39,640 nt of DNA, taken from NCBI GenBank assembly GCA_004282875.1, contig SHLT01000012.1:1-39640 (forward strand). Reading direction: 5' to 3'. Shown here piece after piece: positions 18,781-27,532 of the stretch. The first letter of the stretch is position 1; each line of letters starts with the position of its first letter. Under the pieces are notes generated by a model. That model did no database searches. It saw nothing but the letters and a program-made list of their open reading frames with translations, and was not told where the DNA came from. This DNA is from Chromatiales bacterium (GTDB lineage: Bacteria; Pseudomonadota; Gammaproteobacteria; Steroidobacterales; Woeseiaceae). The position numbers and the translations under genes are program-made.

Positions 18781-19230
18781 TTAGCCCTCGGCTTGCCCGA
18801 CGTACTGACTGGCACCCTGCACCGCCAGTTCGTAGCCATATGCCCCAAACCCAAACAGGCAGCTACTCGCGATATCGCTGAAGTAGCTGTTATGCCGAAA
18901 CTCCTCCCGCGCAAACGTATTGCTCAGGTGAATCTCGATAAACGGAATCTGAACCGCGAGCAGCGCGTCGCGCAGAGCAATGCTCGTGTGCGTGAACGCC
19001 CCCGGGTTCAGGATAATGAATGCAACGCCGTCATTGGCGGCTTGCTGCACCCGGTCGATCAGTTCGTGTTCGGCATTACTCTGGAAACACTGCAAGCTGT
19101 GACCCAGCGATGTCGCCATCGCCGTACAGCGCGCCTCGATGTCTTCGAGACGATCGGCGCCATAGACATCGGGTTCACGGGAGCCCAGCAAATTGAGATT
19201 GGGGCCGTTGACAAGCAGCAGATCGGACAT
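18781..19230 (-). CDS. aroQ: Type II 3-dehydroquinate dehydratase
   Basis: A 149-residue enzyme of the shikimate pathway that converts 3-dehydroquinate to 3-dehydroshikimate. Family motifs are [20 protein letters not shown] with the catalytic tyrosine, [34 protein letters not shown] and [19 protein letters not shown]. It is the first gene of the accBC run. Upstream is a 136-bp gap with an A-rich stretch and the large palindrome. Confidence 0.98.
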   Translation of the reverse strand: MSDLLLVNGPNLNLLGSREPDVYGADRLEDIEARCTAMATSLGHSLQCFQSNAEHELIDRVQQAANDGVAFIILNPGAFTHTSIALRDALLAVQIPFIEIHLSNTFAREEFRHNSYFSDIASSCLFGFGAYGYELAVQGASQYVGQAEG

Positions 19231-19310
19231 TTTGTTGTCGTTTTGGCGAGTTTGCCGAAGATGGCGGCAATACTAACCCTTTTTTCCGATTTTTGCGCAA
19301 GTTTCGCACT

Positions 19311-19362
19311 CAATCGGTACCAGTTACCGTATCTCTGGGAATACGGTAACTGGTACCGATTG
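19311..19362. repeat. Perfect 22-bp inverted repeat with 8-nt loop
   Basis: The arms 19311-19332 and 19341-19362 are exact reverse complements around the loop CTCTGGGA. Each arm contains its own smaller inverted repeat, CGGTA-N5-TACCG. It starts 4 bp after the stop of the TlpA-like gene and lies about 80 bp upstream of aroQ on the same strand. There is no adjacent run of T on either side, so it is not a textbook intrinsic terminator. A REP-like element, a miniature mobile element or an operator is possible. Confidence 0.9.
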
Positions 19363-19366
19363 GGTG

Positions 19367-19969
19367 TTACAGGAGGTCGAGGGCGGCGCTGGCCTGGTCC
19401 TTGCTGATTTCGTCTTTGTCGAGGCGTGACAAGATGGTGACGATGTCATCAAGGTGGTTCTGGTGCAGCTCGCCGAGGTAGGCGCCGAGCAGAGCGCCGT
19501 CTCGCGCGACGATCATTGTGAACGGCATTCCGATGAATTCGACGCCCGAGGTTTCGGCCACGGCCATTGCGTCCTGCTGTCCGGTCAGGATCGGGTAATT
19601 GAATTCGGCTTCTTCGGCGTAGTCTGCGACGAGGTCGGGGAAGTCGACGGCAATGCCGATGATCTGGAAGCCGTCATCACCGTGCTCATCCTGGAAGGCC
19701 TTGAGCAGCGGAATTTCCCGGCGGCAGGGAGCGCACCAGGTCGCCCAGAAGTTGATCAGGCGATGTGTACCCTGCCACTCGGAAAAGTCACGATTTTCAC
19801 CGTCAAGGTCGGGAAGTGTGAACGCCGGGTGGCTGACGGCGTCGAGCGTCGCCGGTTGCGGCGGTGCCTCCTGGATAGCGATTTCAGTCGGGATGCGTGC
19901 CGCGTAGAACAGGGCGCCGGCCATCAGTGCGACCAGAGCTGTCGCGAAAATCAGCATTACTCGTGGCAC
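19367..19969 (-). CDS. Membrane-anchored TlpA/DsbD-gamma-like thioredoxin-fold protein
   Basis: A 200-residue protein with an N-terminal membrane anchor or signal (about 4-24, VMLIFATALVALMAGALFYAA). A periplasmic redoxin domain follows (HPAFTLPDLDGENRDFSEWQG) with the active-site WCAPC at 78-82 (Cys79, Cys82). It should reduce or exchange periplasmic disulfides. It begins 4 bp after the DsbD-alpha-like lipoprotein gene and probably works with it. The usual neighbour in this chromosomal place is a full-length DsbD. Confidence 0.88.
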   Translation of the reverse strand: MPRVMLIFATALVALMAGALFYAARIPTEIAIQEAPPQPATLDAVSHPAFTLPDLDGENRDFSEWQGTHRLINFWATWCAPCRREIPLLKAFQDEHGDDGFQIIGIAVDFPDLVADYAEEAEFNYPILTGQQDAMAVAETSGVEFIGMPFTMIVARDGALLGAYLGELHQNHLDDIVTILSRLDKDEISKDQASAALDLL

Positions 19970-19973
19970 AGTC

Positions 19974-20519
19974 TTACTCCGTTTGATCAGCGGCGGATTC
20001 TAACTGAGCCGGCATCTCGACGCTCAGGACTTTCGAGACCGGCAAGTAGCACAGGCCGTCTTCCTTGCAGCCCTGGTAAGTCAGTTCGATATCCACGGAG
20101 CGGACCTCGGCCGCGTGCTGATGCATTCGGGAGGCCCCGCTTGCCTCGATATAGAATACAGCCTGTTCCCCGAACCACTCATCAACGACGATTTCGCTGG
20201 CACTCCATTTGTCCTCGATCGGGTCGGTCTCGACGTCGATGCCATCCGAGAGAGACCGGACGCCAATCTTGTCCTTATAGAGGTAGTAGCCCGGCAGCAT
20301 CTGGACCCGGAAATAGACGGTGTCATCCTCGGCGTAGGCGTCCGGGAAGAATACGTCGTCTGCCGGCAGTGGCTGCTCGCTGCCCTGTGACGAGAACACG
20401 GTCGCCGGTGGCGGGCGATCAAGCGAAATGGCCGGTTCCGGCGGTTCGGCTTCGGCGCAGCCCGAAAATATCGCCGCCAGCATGGCCGCCGCCGCGATTG
20501 TAGTCAGTCGTTTATTCAT
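19974..20519 (-). CDS. Stand-alone DsbD alpha-domain lipoprotein
   Basis: A 181-residue lipoprotein. From the ATG at 20519 it begins MNKRLTTIAAAAMLAAIFSGC, a lipoprotein signal with Cys21 as the lipidation site. The mature domain carries the DsbD-alpha pattern: SLDRPPP..., YYLYKDKIGVRS, and the redox pair YQGCKEDGLCYLP (Cys151, Cys157), closely like E. coli DsbD's YQGC...CYPP. A frame extended to 20690 would run over the groES promoter and was rejected. Full-length DsbD continues into an eight-helix membrane domain; here the gene stops and a TlpA-like gene follows. Confidence 0.85.
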   Translation of the reverse strand: MNKRLTTIAAAAMLAAIFSGCAEAEPPEPAISLDRPPPATVFSSQGSEQPLPADDVFFPDAYAEDDTVYFRVQMLPGYYLYKDKIGVRSLSDGIDVETDPIEDKWSASEIVVDEWFGEQAVFYIEASGASRMHQHAAEVRSVDIELTYQGCKEDGLCYLPVSKVLSVEMPAQLESAADQTE

Positions 20520-20569
20520 CAGAATCCTTCGATTCGGGCTCAAGCGATAAGTTTCCTGAGGGATTGTGC

Positions 20570-20597
20570 TTGAAAAACTTAAAGGGATGCCTATTAT
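20570..20597 (+). promoter_or_regulatory. groESL promoter
   Basis: TTGAAA at 20570-20575 (-35, 5 of 6) and TATTAT at 20592-20597 (-10, 5 of 6) with a 16-bp spacer form a good sigma70 promoter. CTTGAA at 20569-20574 could also serve as a heat-shock sigma32 -35. The -10 box abuts the CIRCE operator. Confidence 0.6.
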
Positions 20598-20623
20598 TAG
20601 CACTCCTTGCGGCCGAGTGCTAA
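20597..20623 (+). promoter_or_regulatory. CIRCE operator (HrcA binding site)
   Basis: A perfect TTAGCACTC-N9-GAGTGCTAA inverted repeat at 20597-20605 and 20615-20623, the canonical CIRCE sequence. It overlaps the end of the -10 box, so HrcA bound here would block groESL transcription at low temperature. hrcA itself is not in the window. Confidence 0.93.
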
Positions 20624-20688
20624 CAACGCTCAGCCCAGAAGCCGAAAAAATACGGTTTAAAATCAATAGTTTATAGGAGATATGCACC

Positions 20689-20979
20689 ATGAAGATGCGT
20701 CCGCTTCATGACCGGGTCATCGTAAAGCGCATGGAAGAAGAGCGCACGTCACCCGGCGGAATCGTTATTCCTGACGCCGCGGCCGAAAAGCCCATCAAGG
20801 GCGAGATCGTCGCTGCCGGCAACGGCAAGATCCTCGAGAACGGCGAAGTCCGCGCTCTCGACGTCAAGGTGGGTGACAAGGTCCTGTTCGGCAAGTACGC
20901 CGGCACCGAAGTCAAAGTTGAAGGCGAAGATCTGCTCGTGATGAAGGAAGACGACATCATGGCAGTCATCGAAGGATAA
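20689..20979 (+). CDS. groES: Co-chaperonin GroES
   Basis: A 96-residue GroEL cap protein. The sequence runs [20 protein letters not shown], then the mobile-loop region [16 protein letters not shown], and [20 protein letters not shown]. The ATG follows TAGGAGA at 20674-20680. It lies 15 bp before groEL in the standard bicistronic operon under CIRCE control. Confidence 0.99.
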   Translation: MKMRPLHDRVIVKRMEEERTSPGGIVIPDAAAEKPIKGEIVAAGNGKILENGEVRALDVKVGDKVLFGKYAGTEVKVEGEDLLVMKEDDIMAVIEG

Positions 20980-22638
<1,659 letters not shown>

Positions 22639-22664
22639 CGTCCGTTTCCTGACCCAGGAAGAAC

Positions 22665-22696
22665 AAAAAGGCCCGGCAATTGCCGGGCCTTTTTTT
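22665..22696. terminator. Bidirectional intrinsic terminator between groEL and the lipoprotein gene
   Basis: The arms AAAAAGGCCCGGCAA (22665-22679) and TTGCCGGGCCTTTTT (22680-22694) are perfectly complementary, with a T run on the plus strand to 22696 and a matching A run on the other side. It can terminate groESL and the convergent minus-strand gene. Confidence 0.93.
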
Positions 22697-23222
22697 ATTC
22701 GCCCGTGATCTCGGCTAATCGTGGGTCGTTGTTCTGCTCTTCGGCCGTCTCGAGTGCCTGCATGAATTCGTCGAATTCGGCCCAGTCCTCCAAAATCTCA
22801 TCGCGGCGCTGGAGGCGCTCCAATTCCTGCTGCTCATAGTCCGTCAACGCCGGTTCGGGCTGAAGCTGGCCTGACCGCCGCTCGGCTTCAGCGAGTGAGT
22901 CGATGATCGCGTTGACCTGACCTTCATACTCTCGCGCCTCTCTCTCTTGCTTGCGGCGCGCTTCTTCCTCGCGCTCAGCGGCCGCGCGGCGATCTTGCCA
23001 GTCGGTAGTGATTTCGCAGGGCGGCAGGCAGGCATCCCACCGGTTGGCTGGATTGTCTTCCCAGCGTCGCCGTTGTTTGGCTCGCCGCTCGGGGCCATCA
23101 AGCGCAATGTCGAGGGCCATTTCGAACAGGCCGCCGGCCACGGCGCCCGAAGCTTCCTTGACCTGGCTCGTAGTGCAGCCGGTCAACAGTACGAGGGCTA
23201 ACAGAAGTGCCGAATAACGCAT
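22695..23222 (-). CDS. Charged lipoprotein of unknown function
   Basis: A 175-residue predicted lipoprotein: the signal MRYSALLLALVLLTGC has a good lipobox (LTGC). A glycine-containing segment follows (SGAVAGGLFEMALDIALDG). Then come a basic stretch, two cysteines in CLPPCE, and a highly charged Glu/Arg-rich part (about 75-150) likely to form a coiled coil. I do not recognise the family. Its stop lies inside the T run of the shared terminator. Confidence 0.8.
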   Translation of the reverse strand: MRYSALLLALVLLTGCTTSQVKEASGAVAGGLFEMALDIALDGPERRAKQRRRWEDNPANRWDACLPPCEITTDWQDRRAAAEREEEARRKQEREAREYEGQVNAIIDSLAEAERRSGQLQPEPALTDYEQQELERLQRRDEILEDWAEFDEFMQALETAEEQNNDPRLAEITGE

Positions 23223-23298
23223 CCTTTGACCCTAGCAAATTCCGCGGTGCGATTCACTGCCGCAAGTCACGCTAGAATAGTGCTTCGGAGGTGCTTTC

Positions 23299-24549
23299 AT
23301 GCAGGTTTTTGTTGTCGCAGTTACGGTTGCGCTCGTTGTGTCTTTCATGTGTTCGATATTCGAGTCGGTGCTGCTGTCTCTCAACCACGCGCGCGTGGAG
23401 TTACTGGCATCGCAAGGCAGGAAGTCGGGCAAGATTCTAAAGGCGTTCAAACAGCGTATCGATATTCCGATATCGGCAATTCTCATAACGAACACGGCGG
23501 CACACACAATTGGCACCGCGGTGGCGGGTGCGAGTTACGCCGACGTCTTCGATCCGGAGACACTTTGGATATTCACGCTTGTCTTCACGGTCGTTGTCCT
23601 GTTGCTGACGGAAATTATTCCCAAGACGCTTGGCGTGGCCTATGCGCGCCAGCTCGCAAAGCCCGTCGCGTACGGTATCCGCGCATTGACCGTCGTGTTG
23701 CGTCCGTTCGTTCTGATCACCGAGGCCATTTCAAGATCGCTGCGCAGCGATAAGGCCGCCCCGATTACGTCGCTGGACGAGATTCGCCTGTTGGCCTCCA
23801 TCGGCCATAGCGAAGGCGTGGTGGGCGAGCAGGCCGCGGGCATGATCGTCGGTGCGTCGCAGCTGCGCAACCTTGCGGCGACCAACGTCATGGTGCCCCG
23901 CCAGGAGGTCGTCTATTTGTCGCAAGATGCCAGTCGCGAGGATGTCCTGCGAACCATCAGCAAGTGCGGCTTCAGCCGTTTTCCGTATTCTCCATCGGCT
24001 GACCTCGATCAGGTGGTTGGCATCGTCTTTGCCAAGGAAGTGTTGTCCCAACTCGTTGACTCGACGTCGGATGGAATCGACTGGCAGGCCCTTGTGCACG
24101 ACGCCATCGTCGTTCCGGAGTCGGTGGCGCTCGACTCTCTGCTGAGAACGTTTCGGCAAAGACGCCGGCATATGGCACTGGTCGTTGACGAGTACGGTGA
24201 TTTCCAGGGCATCGTCACGCTCGAAGACGTCATCGAGGAGGTGGTTGGTGATATCTTCGACGAGTCGGACCTGCCGCATGAGGACCTGTGGCAACACCCG
24301 AACGGCACGGTGAGGGCCTTCGGTACGGCCGAACTGCACCGCGTTTGTCGCATGCTGAAAATCGACATGCCCGACGACATCGAGGTTGCCACGGTCGGCG
24401 GGCTGTTGTCCGAGGCCCTTGGCCGCATACCCGGGCCTGGCGACTCGCTCGACTGGCAGAACCATCAGCTGACCGTACTCTCGGCAAGTCAACGGGGCGC
24501 CGAACTGGTCTCTATCACCTCGCTCGAGGACGAAGAGACGGCTGATTGA
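23299..24549 (+). CDS. CNNM/CorC (HlyC)-type membrane protein with CBS domains
   Basis: A 416-residue protein. The N-terminal CNNM/DUF21 membrane domain (about 1-150) starts VFVVAVTVALVVSFMCSIFE and includes ITNTAAHTIGTAVAGASYA and LTEIIPKTLGVAYARQLAKP. A CBS pair follows (about 190-320) with MVPRQEVVYLSQD and LVVDEYGDFQGIVTLEDV, and a C-terminal CorC/HlyC domain comes last. Relatives are linked to magnesium or other cation homeostasis, often annotated as hemolysin-like. GGAGGTG just upstream supports the ATG at 23299. Confidence 0.92.
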   Translation: MQVFVVAVTVALVVSFMCSIFESVLLSLNHARVELLASQGRKSGKILKAFKQRIDIPISAILITNTAAHTIGTAVAGASYADVFDPETLWIFTLVFTVVVLLLTEIIPKTLGVAYARQLAKPVAYGIRALTVVLRPFVLITEAISRSLRSDKAAPITSLDEIRLLASIGHSEGVVGEQAAGMIVGASQLRNLAATNVMVPRQEVVYLSQDASREDVLRTISKCGFSRFPYSPSADLDQVVGIVFAKEVLSQLVDSTSDGIDWQALVHDAIVVPESVALDSLLRTFRQRRRHMALVVDEYGDFQGIVTLEDVIEEVVGDIFDESDLPHEDLWQHPNGTVRAFGTAELHRVCRMLKIDMPDDIEVATVGGLLSEALGRIPGPGDSLDWQNHQLTVLSASQRGAELVSITSLEDEETAD

Positions 24550-24614
24550 CGCCTGGTGTCGGCGGCCTGAAAACGCTCAAGTTGCAGAAGCCTGTCAATG
24601 CGCGGAATTCCGAA

Positions 24615-24642
24615 TTGCCAGGTTTCGGGAGGGGTGTATAAG
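24615..24642 (+). promoter_or_regulatory. Probable promoter of the hsp20 gene
   Basis: TTGCCA at 24615-24620 (5 of 6) and TATAAG at 24637-24642 (5 of 6) with a 16-bp spacer. A small hairpin, CTGGC...GCCAG (24650-24654/24663-24667), lies at the expected transcript start. Confidence 0.5.
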
Positions 24643-24678
24643 TGATCTGCTGGCAATAGATCGCCAGTGTTGTACGGG

Positions 24679-24688
24679 AAGGAGGTGA
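24679..24688 (+). promoter_or_regulatory. Extended Shine-Dalgarno sequence of hsp20
   Basis: AAGGAGGTGA is complementary over ten bases to the usual 16S rRNA 3' end. It ends 4 nt before the ATG at 24693. This fixes the start and suggests high translation efficiency. Confidence 0.85.
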
Positions 24689-24692
24689 GTCT

Positions 24693-25181
24693 ATGTCAAT
24701 CCTGCGCAAACTCGAGCCCCGCAAAGGGGCAATTGACGTAAGACGGACTATGCCTCTCACCCACAGCATGGAGGAGTTCTTCGAGAACTTCCCACCACGC
24801 CGCTGGATGGAGACGTTTGAGCCCTTTGGGAGAAGTTGGCCGATGGATATCGACTATGAACGGGCATTCCGTTTGGATGTCGTCGACCACGACAAAGAGC
24901 TCGTAGTCCGCGCTGAACTGCCCGGCGTTGAGAAAGATGACGTCGATGTGACGATCTCGGGCGACCGCCTGACGATCGGCGCGACAAGGGAGTTCGAGGA
25001 AGAAGACGAACGGGAGGACTTCTATCGGCATGAACTCGGCTACGGCAAACTTGTGAGAACAATTGCCTTGCCGGTTGAAGTGGATGCTGAACACATTCAC
25101 GCCGAACTGAAGGAAGGAATCCTGAAAGTCACGCTTCCGAAAATCCGGGTGGCGGAACGACACACAGTGAAAGTTGCCTGA
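24693..25181 (+). CDS. Small heat-shock protein (Hsp20/alpha-crystallin family)
   Basis: A 162-residue holdase chaperone. The N-terminal arm (to about 60) contains MEEFFENFPPRRWMETFEPFG. The alpha-crystallin domain runs from about 62 to 155 with VVDHDKELVVRAELPGVEKDDVDVTIS broken into its beta strands, then LTIGATREFEEEDER, FYRHELGYGKLVRTIALP and the GILKVTLPK signature. The C-terminal extension is short. It is monocistronic, with its own promoter, a very strong ribosome binding site and a terminator. Confidence 0.96.
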   Translation: MSILRKLEPRKGAIDVRRTMPLTHSMEEFFENFPPRRWMETFEPFGRSWPMDIDYERAFRLDVVDHDKELVVRAELPGVEKDDVDVTISGDRLTIGATREFEEEDEREDFYRHELGYGKLVRTIALPVEVDAEHIHAELKEGILKVTLPKIRVAERHTVKVA

Positions 25182-25203
25182 CGAAGTAACTGTGTTGTGA
25201 TTA

Positions 25204-25232
25204 CCGGGACGGCTGCGGCCGCCCCGGTTTTT
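25204..25232. terminator. Intrinsic terminator between hsp20 and msrQ
   Basis: The stem 25204-25227 is CCGGG, one A-C mismatch, CGGC, loop TGCG, GCCG, CCCGG, followed by TTTTT. It serves hsp20 on the plus strand. The minus-strand msrQ stop codon falls in the T run. Confidence 0.85.
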
Positions 25233-25833
25233 ATTTGCGCCGCCGAAATGCCCACCAGAGCCTGGCGCCCAGCAGGACGCTCAGTATGACGGCGTAGATC
25301 AAGGGCTCCGTAATGTCCTTCTTTACCTGCCACCAGTAGTGCCAGACACCGAGAATGCCGATGACATAGGTCAGGTTGTGCAGCGTCTGCCAGCGACGTC
25401 CCATGTAGCGGCGCGCCGCGTTGGTCGAGGTTGCTGCCAGCGCGGTCAGGAAGACGAGGGCCACAAAGCCGATGGTAATGAAGGGGCGCTTCACGATGTC
25501 CTCCAAAATGGCCGACATCAGCAGGCCCTGGTCGAGGATAAGCCAGGTCAGGAAGTGCATCAGCACATAAAAAAAGGTGAAGAGGCCCAGCATGCGGCGG
25601 AAGCGGGTAAGCCAGTTCCAGCCCGTCACTCGCCGCAGCGGTGTCACCGCCAGGGTGACCATGATGAAACGCAGCGACCAGTTGCCAAAACGATCGAGGA
25701 TCTCTTCGACGGGATTGGCGCCTAGCTGCCCGGTTACCTCGAACACGTCGCCCGCAACCAGCGCAAACGGCAAGAGGCAGGCAATAAAGACCAGTGGCTT
25801 ACCGAAGAGCCGGATTCGTTGCAGTGTGTTCAA
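25231..25833 (-). CDS. msrQ: Heme-binding membrane subunit MsrQ (YedZ)
   Basis: A 200-residue membrane protein with about six helices. It passes electrons from the quinone pool to MsrP. Family segments are NPVEEILDRFGNWSLRFIMV, LAVTPLRRVTGWNWLTRFRR, MLGLFTFFYVLMHFLTWLIL (with a heme-ligand histidine), GRRWQTLHNLTYVIGILGVW and HYWWQVKKD. It follows msrP by 8 bp in the usual msrPQ order. Confidence 0.95.
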   Translation of the reverse strand: MNTLQRIRLFGKPLVFIACLLPFALVAGDVFEVTGQLGANPVEEILDRFGNWSLRFIMVTLAVTPLRRVTGWNWLTRFRRMLGLFTFFYVLMHFLTWLILDQGLLMSAILEDIVKRPFITIGFVALVFLTALAATSTNAARRYMGRRWQTLHNLTYVIGILGVWHYWWQVKKDITEPLIYAVILSVLLGARLWWAFRRRK

Positions 25834-25841
25834 AACGGGTA

Positions 25842-26801
25842 CTAGAAGTTACGCCGGAGGTCGAGGCCTTTATAAAGGTGGGCTACCTGCTCGCCGTAGC
25901 CATTGAACATCAGCGTCGGCTGCTTGCTCGCAAACACGCCGGCGCCAATACGGCGTTCGCGCGCCTGGCTCCAGCGCGGGTGATCGACCTCGGGATTTAC
26001 GTTCGCGTAGAAACCGTATTCGCGCGGTTGCGACATGTTCCAGCTGGTTTGTGGCCGGCGCTCGGTGAAGCGAATTCCAACAATGCTCTTGATGCCCTTG
26101 AAGCCGTACTTCCACGGCACGACGAGCCGAATGGGCGCGCCGTTCTGGTTGGGCAGGGTTTCGCCGTACAAACCGACGGCAAGTATCGGCAACGGGTTGG
26201 TCGCTTCCGCAATCGTCAGTCCTTCGCGGTACGGCCAATCGAGAACGCGTCGCCGAACGCCGGGCATGCGCTCCGGATCGTTGAGCGTTTCGAACGCCAC
26301 GTATTTCGCTTTTGATGTCGGTTGCAGGTGCTTCACGACTGCGGCGAGCGAGATGCCGACCCAGGGAATAACCATCGACCAGGCCTCGACGCAGCGCATG
26401 CGGTAGATGCGCTCTTCAAGGTCGAAGGGCTTTACGAAGTCCTCAAAGTCGAACGTCCCGGTTTTCTCGGCCTCACCCTCGACCGTGATCGTCCAGGGCC
26501 GTGGTTCGAAATCTCTGGCATACACGACCGGGTCGCCTTTGCCGGTGCCGAACTCGTAGTAGTTGTTGTACGTCGTGATGTCGTCGTAGCTGTTGGGTTC
26601 CTGGTCGGTGCTGTAGGGGCTCTCGATGACGCCCGGCAGTTTTGCGAGCCTGCCCTCCGGTACCAGCGCACCGAGGGCGTTGGGCGCGAGGAGGGTGCCA
26701 CCGGCGATCGCGCCGGCCCGAATGAAATCGCGTCGATTCAGATAGTTCGTCTGGCTCGTAATTTCGGACGGCCGGATGTCGGACGGTTTTTTGATCAGCA
26801 C
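25842..26801 (-). CDS. msrP: Periplasmic methionine sulfoxide reductase catalytic subunit MsrP (YedY)
   Basis: A 319-residue molybdopterin enzyme that repairs oxidised methionines in envelope proteins. The twin-arginine signal is [19 protein letters not shown]. Conserved parts are [18 protein letters not shown], the [15 protein letters not shown] segment with the Mo-binding Cys, and [20 protein letters not shown]. The start chosen is GTG at 26801, preceded by GGGAG. A longer frame to 26861 overlaps the divergent membrane-protein gene. MoeA, encoded in the same window, acts in making its cofactor. Confidence 0.95.
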   Translation of the reverse strand: MLIKKPSDIRPSEITSQTNYLNRRDFIRAGAIAGGTLLAPNALGALVPEGRLAKLPGVIESPYSTDQEPNSYDDITTYNNYYEFGTGKGDPVVYARDFEPRPWTITVEGEAEKTGTFDFEDFVKPFDLEERIYRMRCVEAWSMVIPWVGISLAAVVKHLQPTSKAKYVAFETLNDPERMPGVRRRVLDWPYREGLTIAEATNPLPILAVGLYGETLPNQNGAPIRLVVPWKYGFKGIKSIVGIRFTERRPQTSWNMSQPREYGFYANVNPEVDHPRWSQARERRIGAGVFASKQPTLMFNGYGEQVAHLYKGLDLRRNF

Positions 26802-26819
26802 GGGAGCTCCCTGTCGATT

Positions 26820-27248
26820 ATGCTCTTCATTCAGACCGGACCAACGCAGAGAATATTGCACGTGAGCGCGACACGCATTCTTCCCTGGTACTACGCGGCA
26901 ACGCTTGTCTTTCTTCTGCTCGACTATTTCGGGGGCGTCAACGTCCGCGTGGCATTTCTCGATACGCTGCCAACAGCCCGCATGGCGTACTACGGCATCT
27001 GCTTTACCTGCTTTGGGCTGATGGTCTGGCGCCCCGCGTGGACGACCCTGATCGGAACGTTCGAGTCGCTGGTCACAATGATCGCCCTGATTTTCGGCAT
27101 GGCCGTTCGCGTAATGGTGCCAAATGACGCGATCTTCTCAGAAAATGCAGCGATCGTTACGACCGAGCAAATCGTGAATTTTGTGATCGCCGGGGCTGTC
27201 GCGTATTTTGCCTGGGTGAAGGGCCTAAGGGCGTTAACTGGTCGATAA
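26820..27248 (+). CDS. Small integral membrane protein of unknown function
   Basis: A protein of 142 residues from ATG 26820, or 128 from GTG 26862. It has about four membrane helices ([75 protein letters not shown]). I do not recognise a functional family. It diverges from msrP. The longer start leaves only 18 bp between the genes, and the GTG leaves 60 bp with room for promoters, so the real start may be 26862. The much longer frame beginning at 26322 is antisense to msrP. Confidence 0.72.
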   Translation: MLFIQTGPTQRILHVSATRILPWYYAATLVFLLLDYFGGVNVRVAFLDTLPTARMAYYGICFTCFGLMVWRPAWTTLIGTFESLVTMIALIFGMAVRVMVPNDAIFSENAAIVTTEQIVNFVIAGAVAYFAWVKGLRALTGR

Positions 27249-27343
27249 AATGCAGTGAAATGTGCATATCTTTCTTAAAATTCGGATAATGTTACAAGAT
27301 TGGCTTCGGACAGTTTTGCCGGCCTGCTGACGTCAGCCAGCGT
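27249..27343. other. AT-rich intergenic stretch with a 12-bp palindrome
   Basis: No gene is seen between the membrane-protein gene and the DsbA-like gene (284 bp). This first part is more AT-rich than its surroundings. It contains the perfect palindrome GCTGACGTCAGC at 27326-27337, just upstream of a -35 box, which could be an operator. Confidence 0.5.
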
Positions 27344-27371
27344 TTGACCAGTCCCGTTAAGCGAATTTAAT
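27344..27371 (+). promoter_or_regulatory. Probable promoter of the DsbA/FrnE-like gene
   Basis: TTGACC at 27344-27349 (5 of 6) and TTTAAT at 27366-27371 (5 of 6) with a 16-bp spacer. It would give a leader of about 150 nt before the start at 27533. Confidence 0.5.
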
Positions 27372-27532
27372 GATATTTAGGCATTAATTAGAGCCATTTA
27401 ACCACAATTGCCCGGTTATTGGCCCAGCAAGGGTTTTCCCGACCCTGTTCAGGCTGGATTCAAGGCCGTCAGGCTACGCTTGATATCAACGAAACGACCC
27501 CTATGTCGGACATAACGAGGAGGATCGAGCGC

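Noticed and set aside
19311-19362. The palindrome as an ordinary intrinsic terminator of the TlpA-like gene
   Set aside because: There is no T run after the stem on either strand, and the arms are far longer and more symmetric than needed.
20520-20690. Extended N-terminus of the DsbD-alpha lipoprotein
   Set aside because: It would cross the groES promoter and CIRCE operator. The lipoprotein signal starts cleanly at ATG 20519.
26322-26819. N-terminal extension of the small membrane protein gene to 308 residues
   Set aside because: The extra part is antisense to msrP and shows no protein-like features; the hydrophobic protein begins about 26820-26862.
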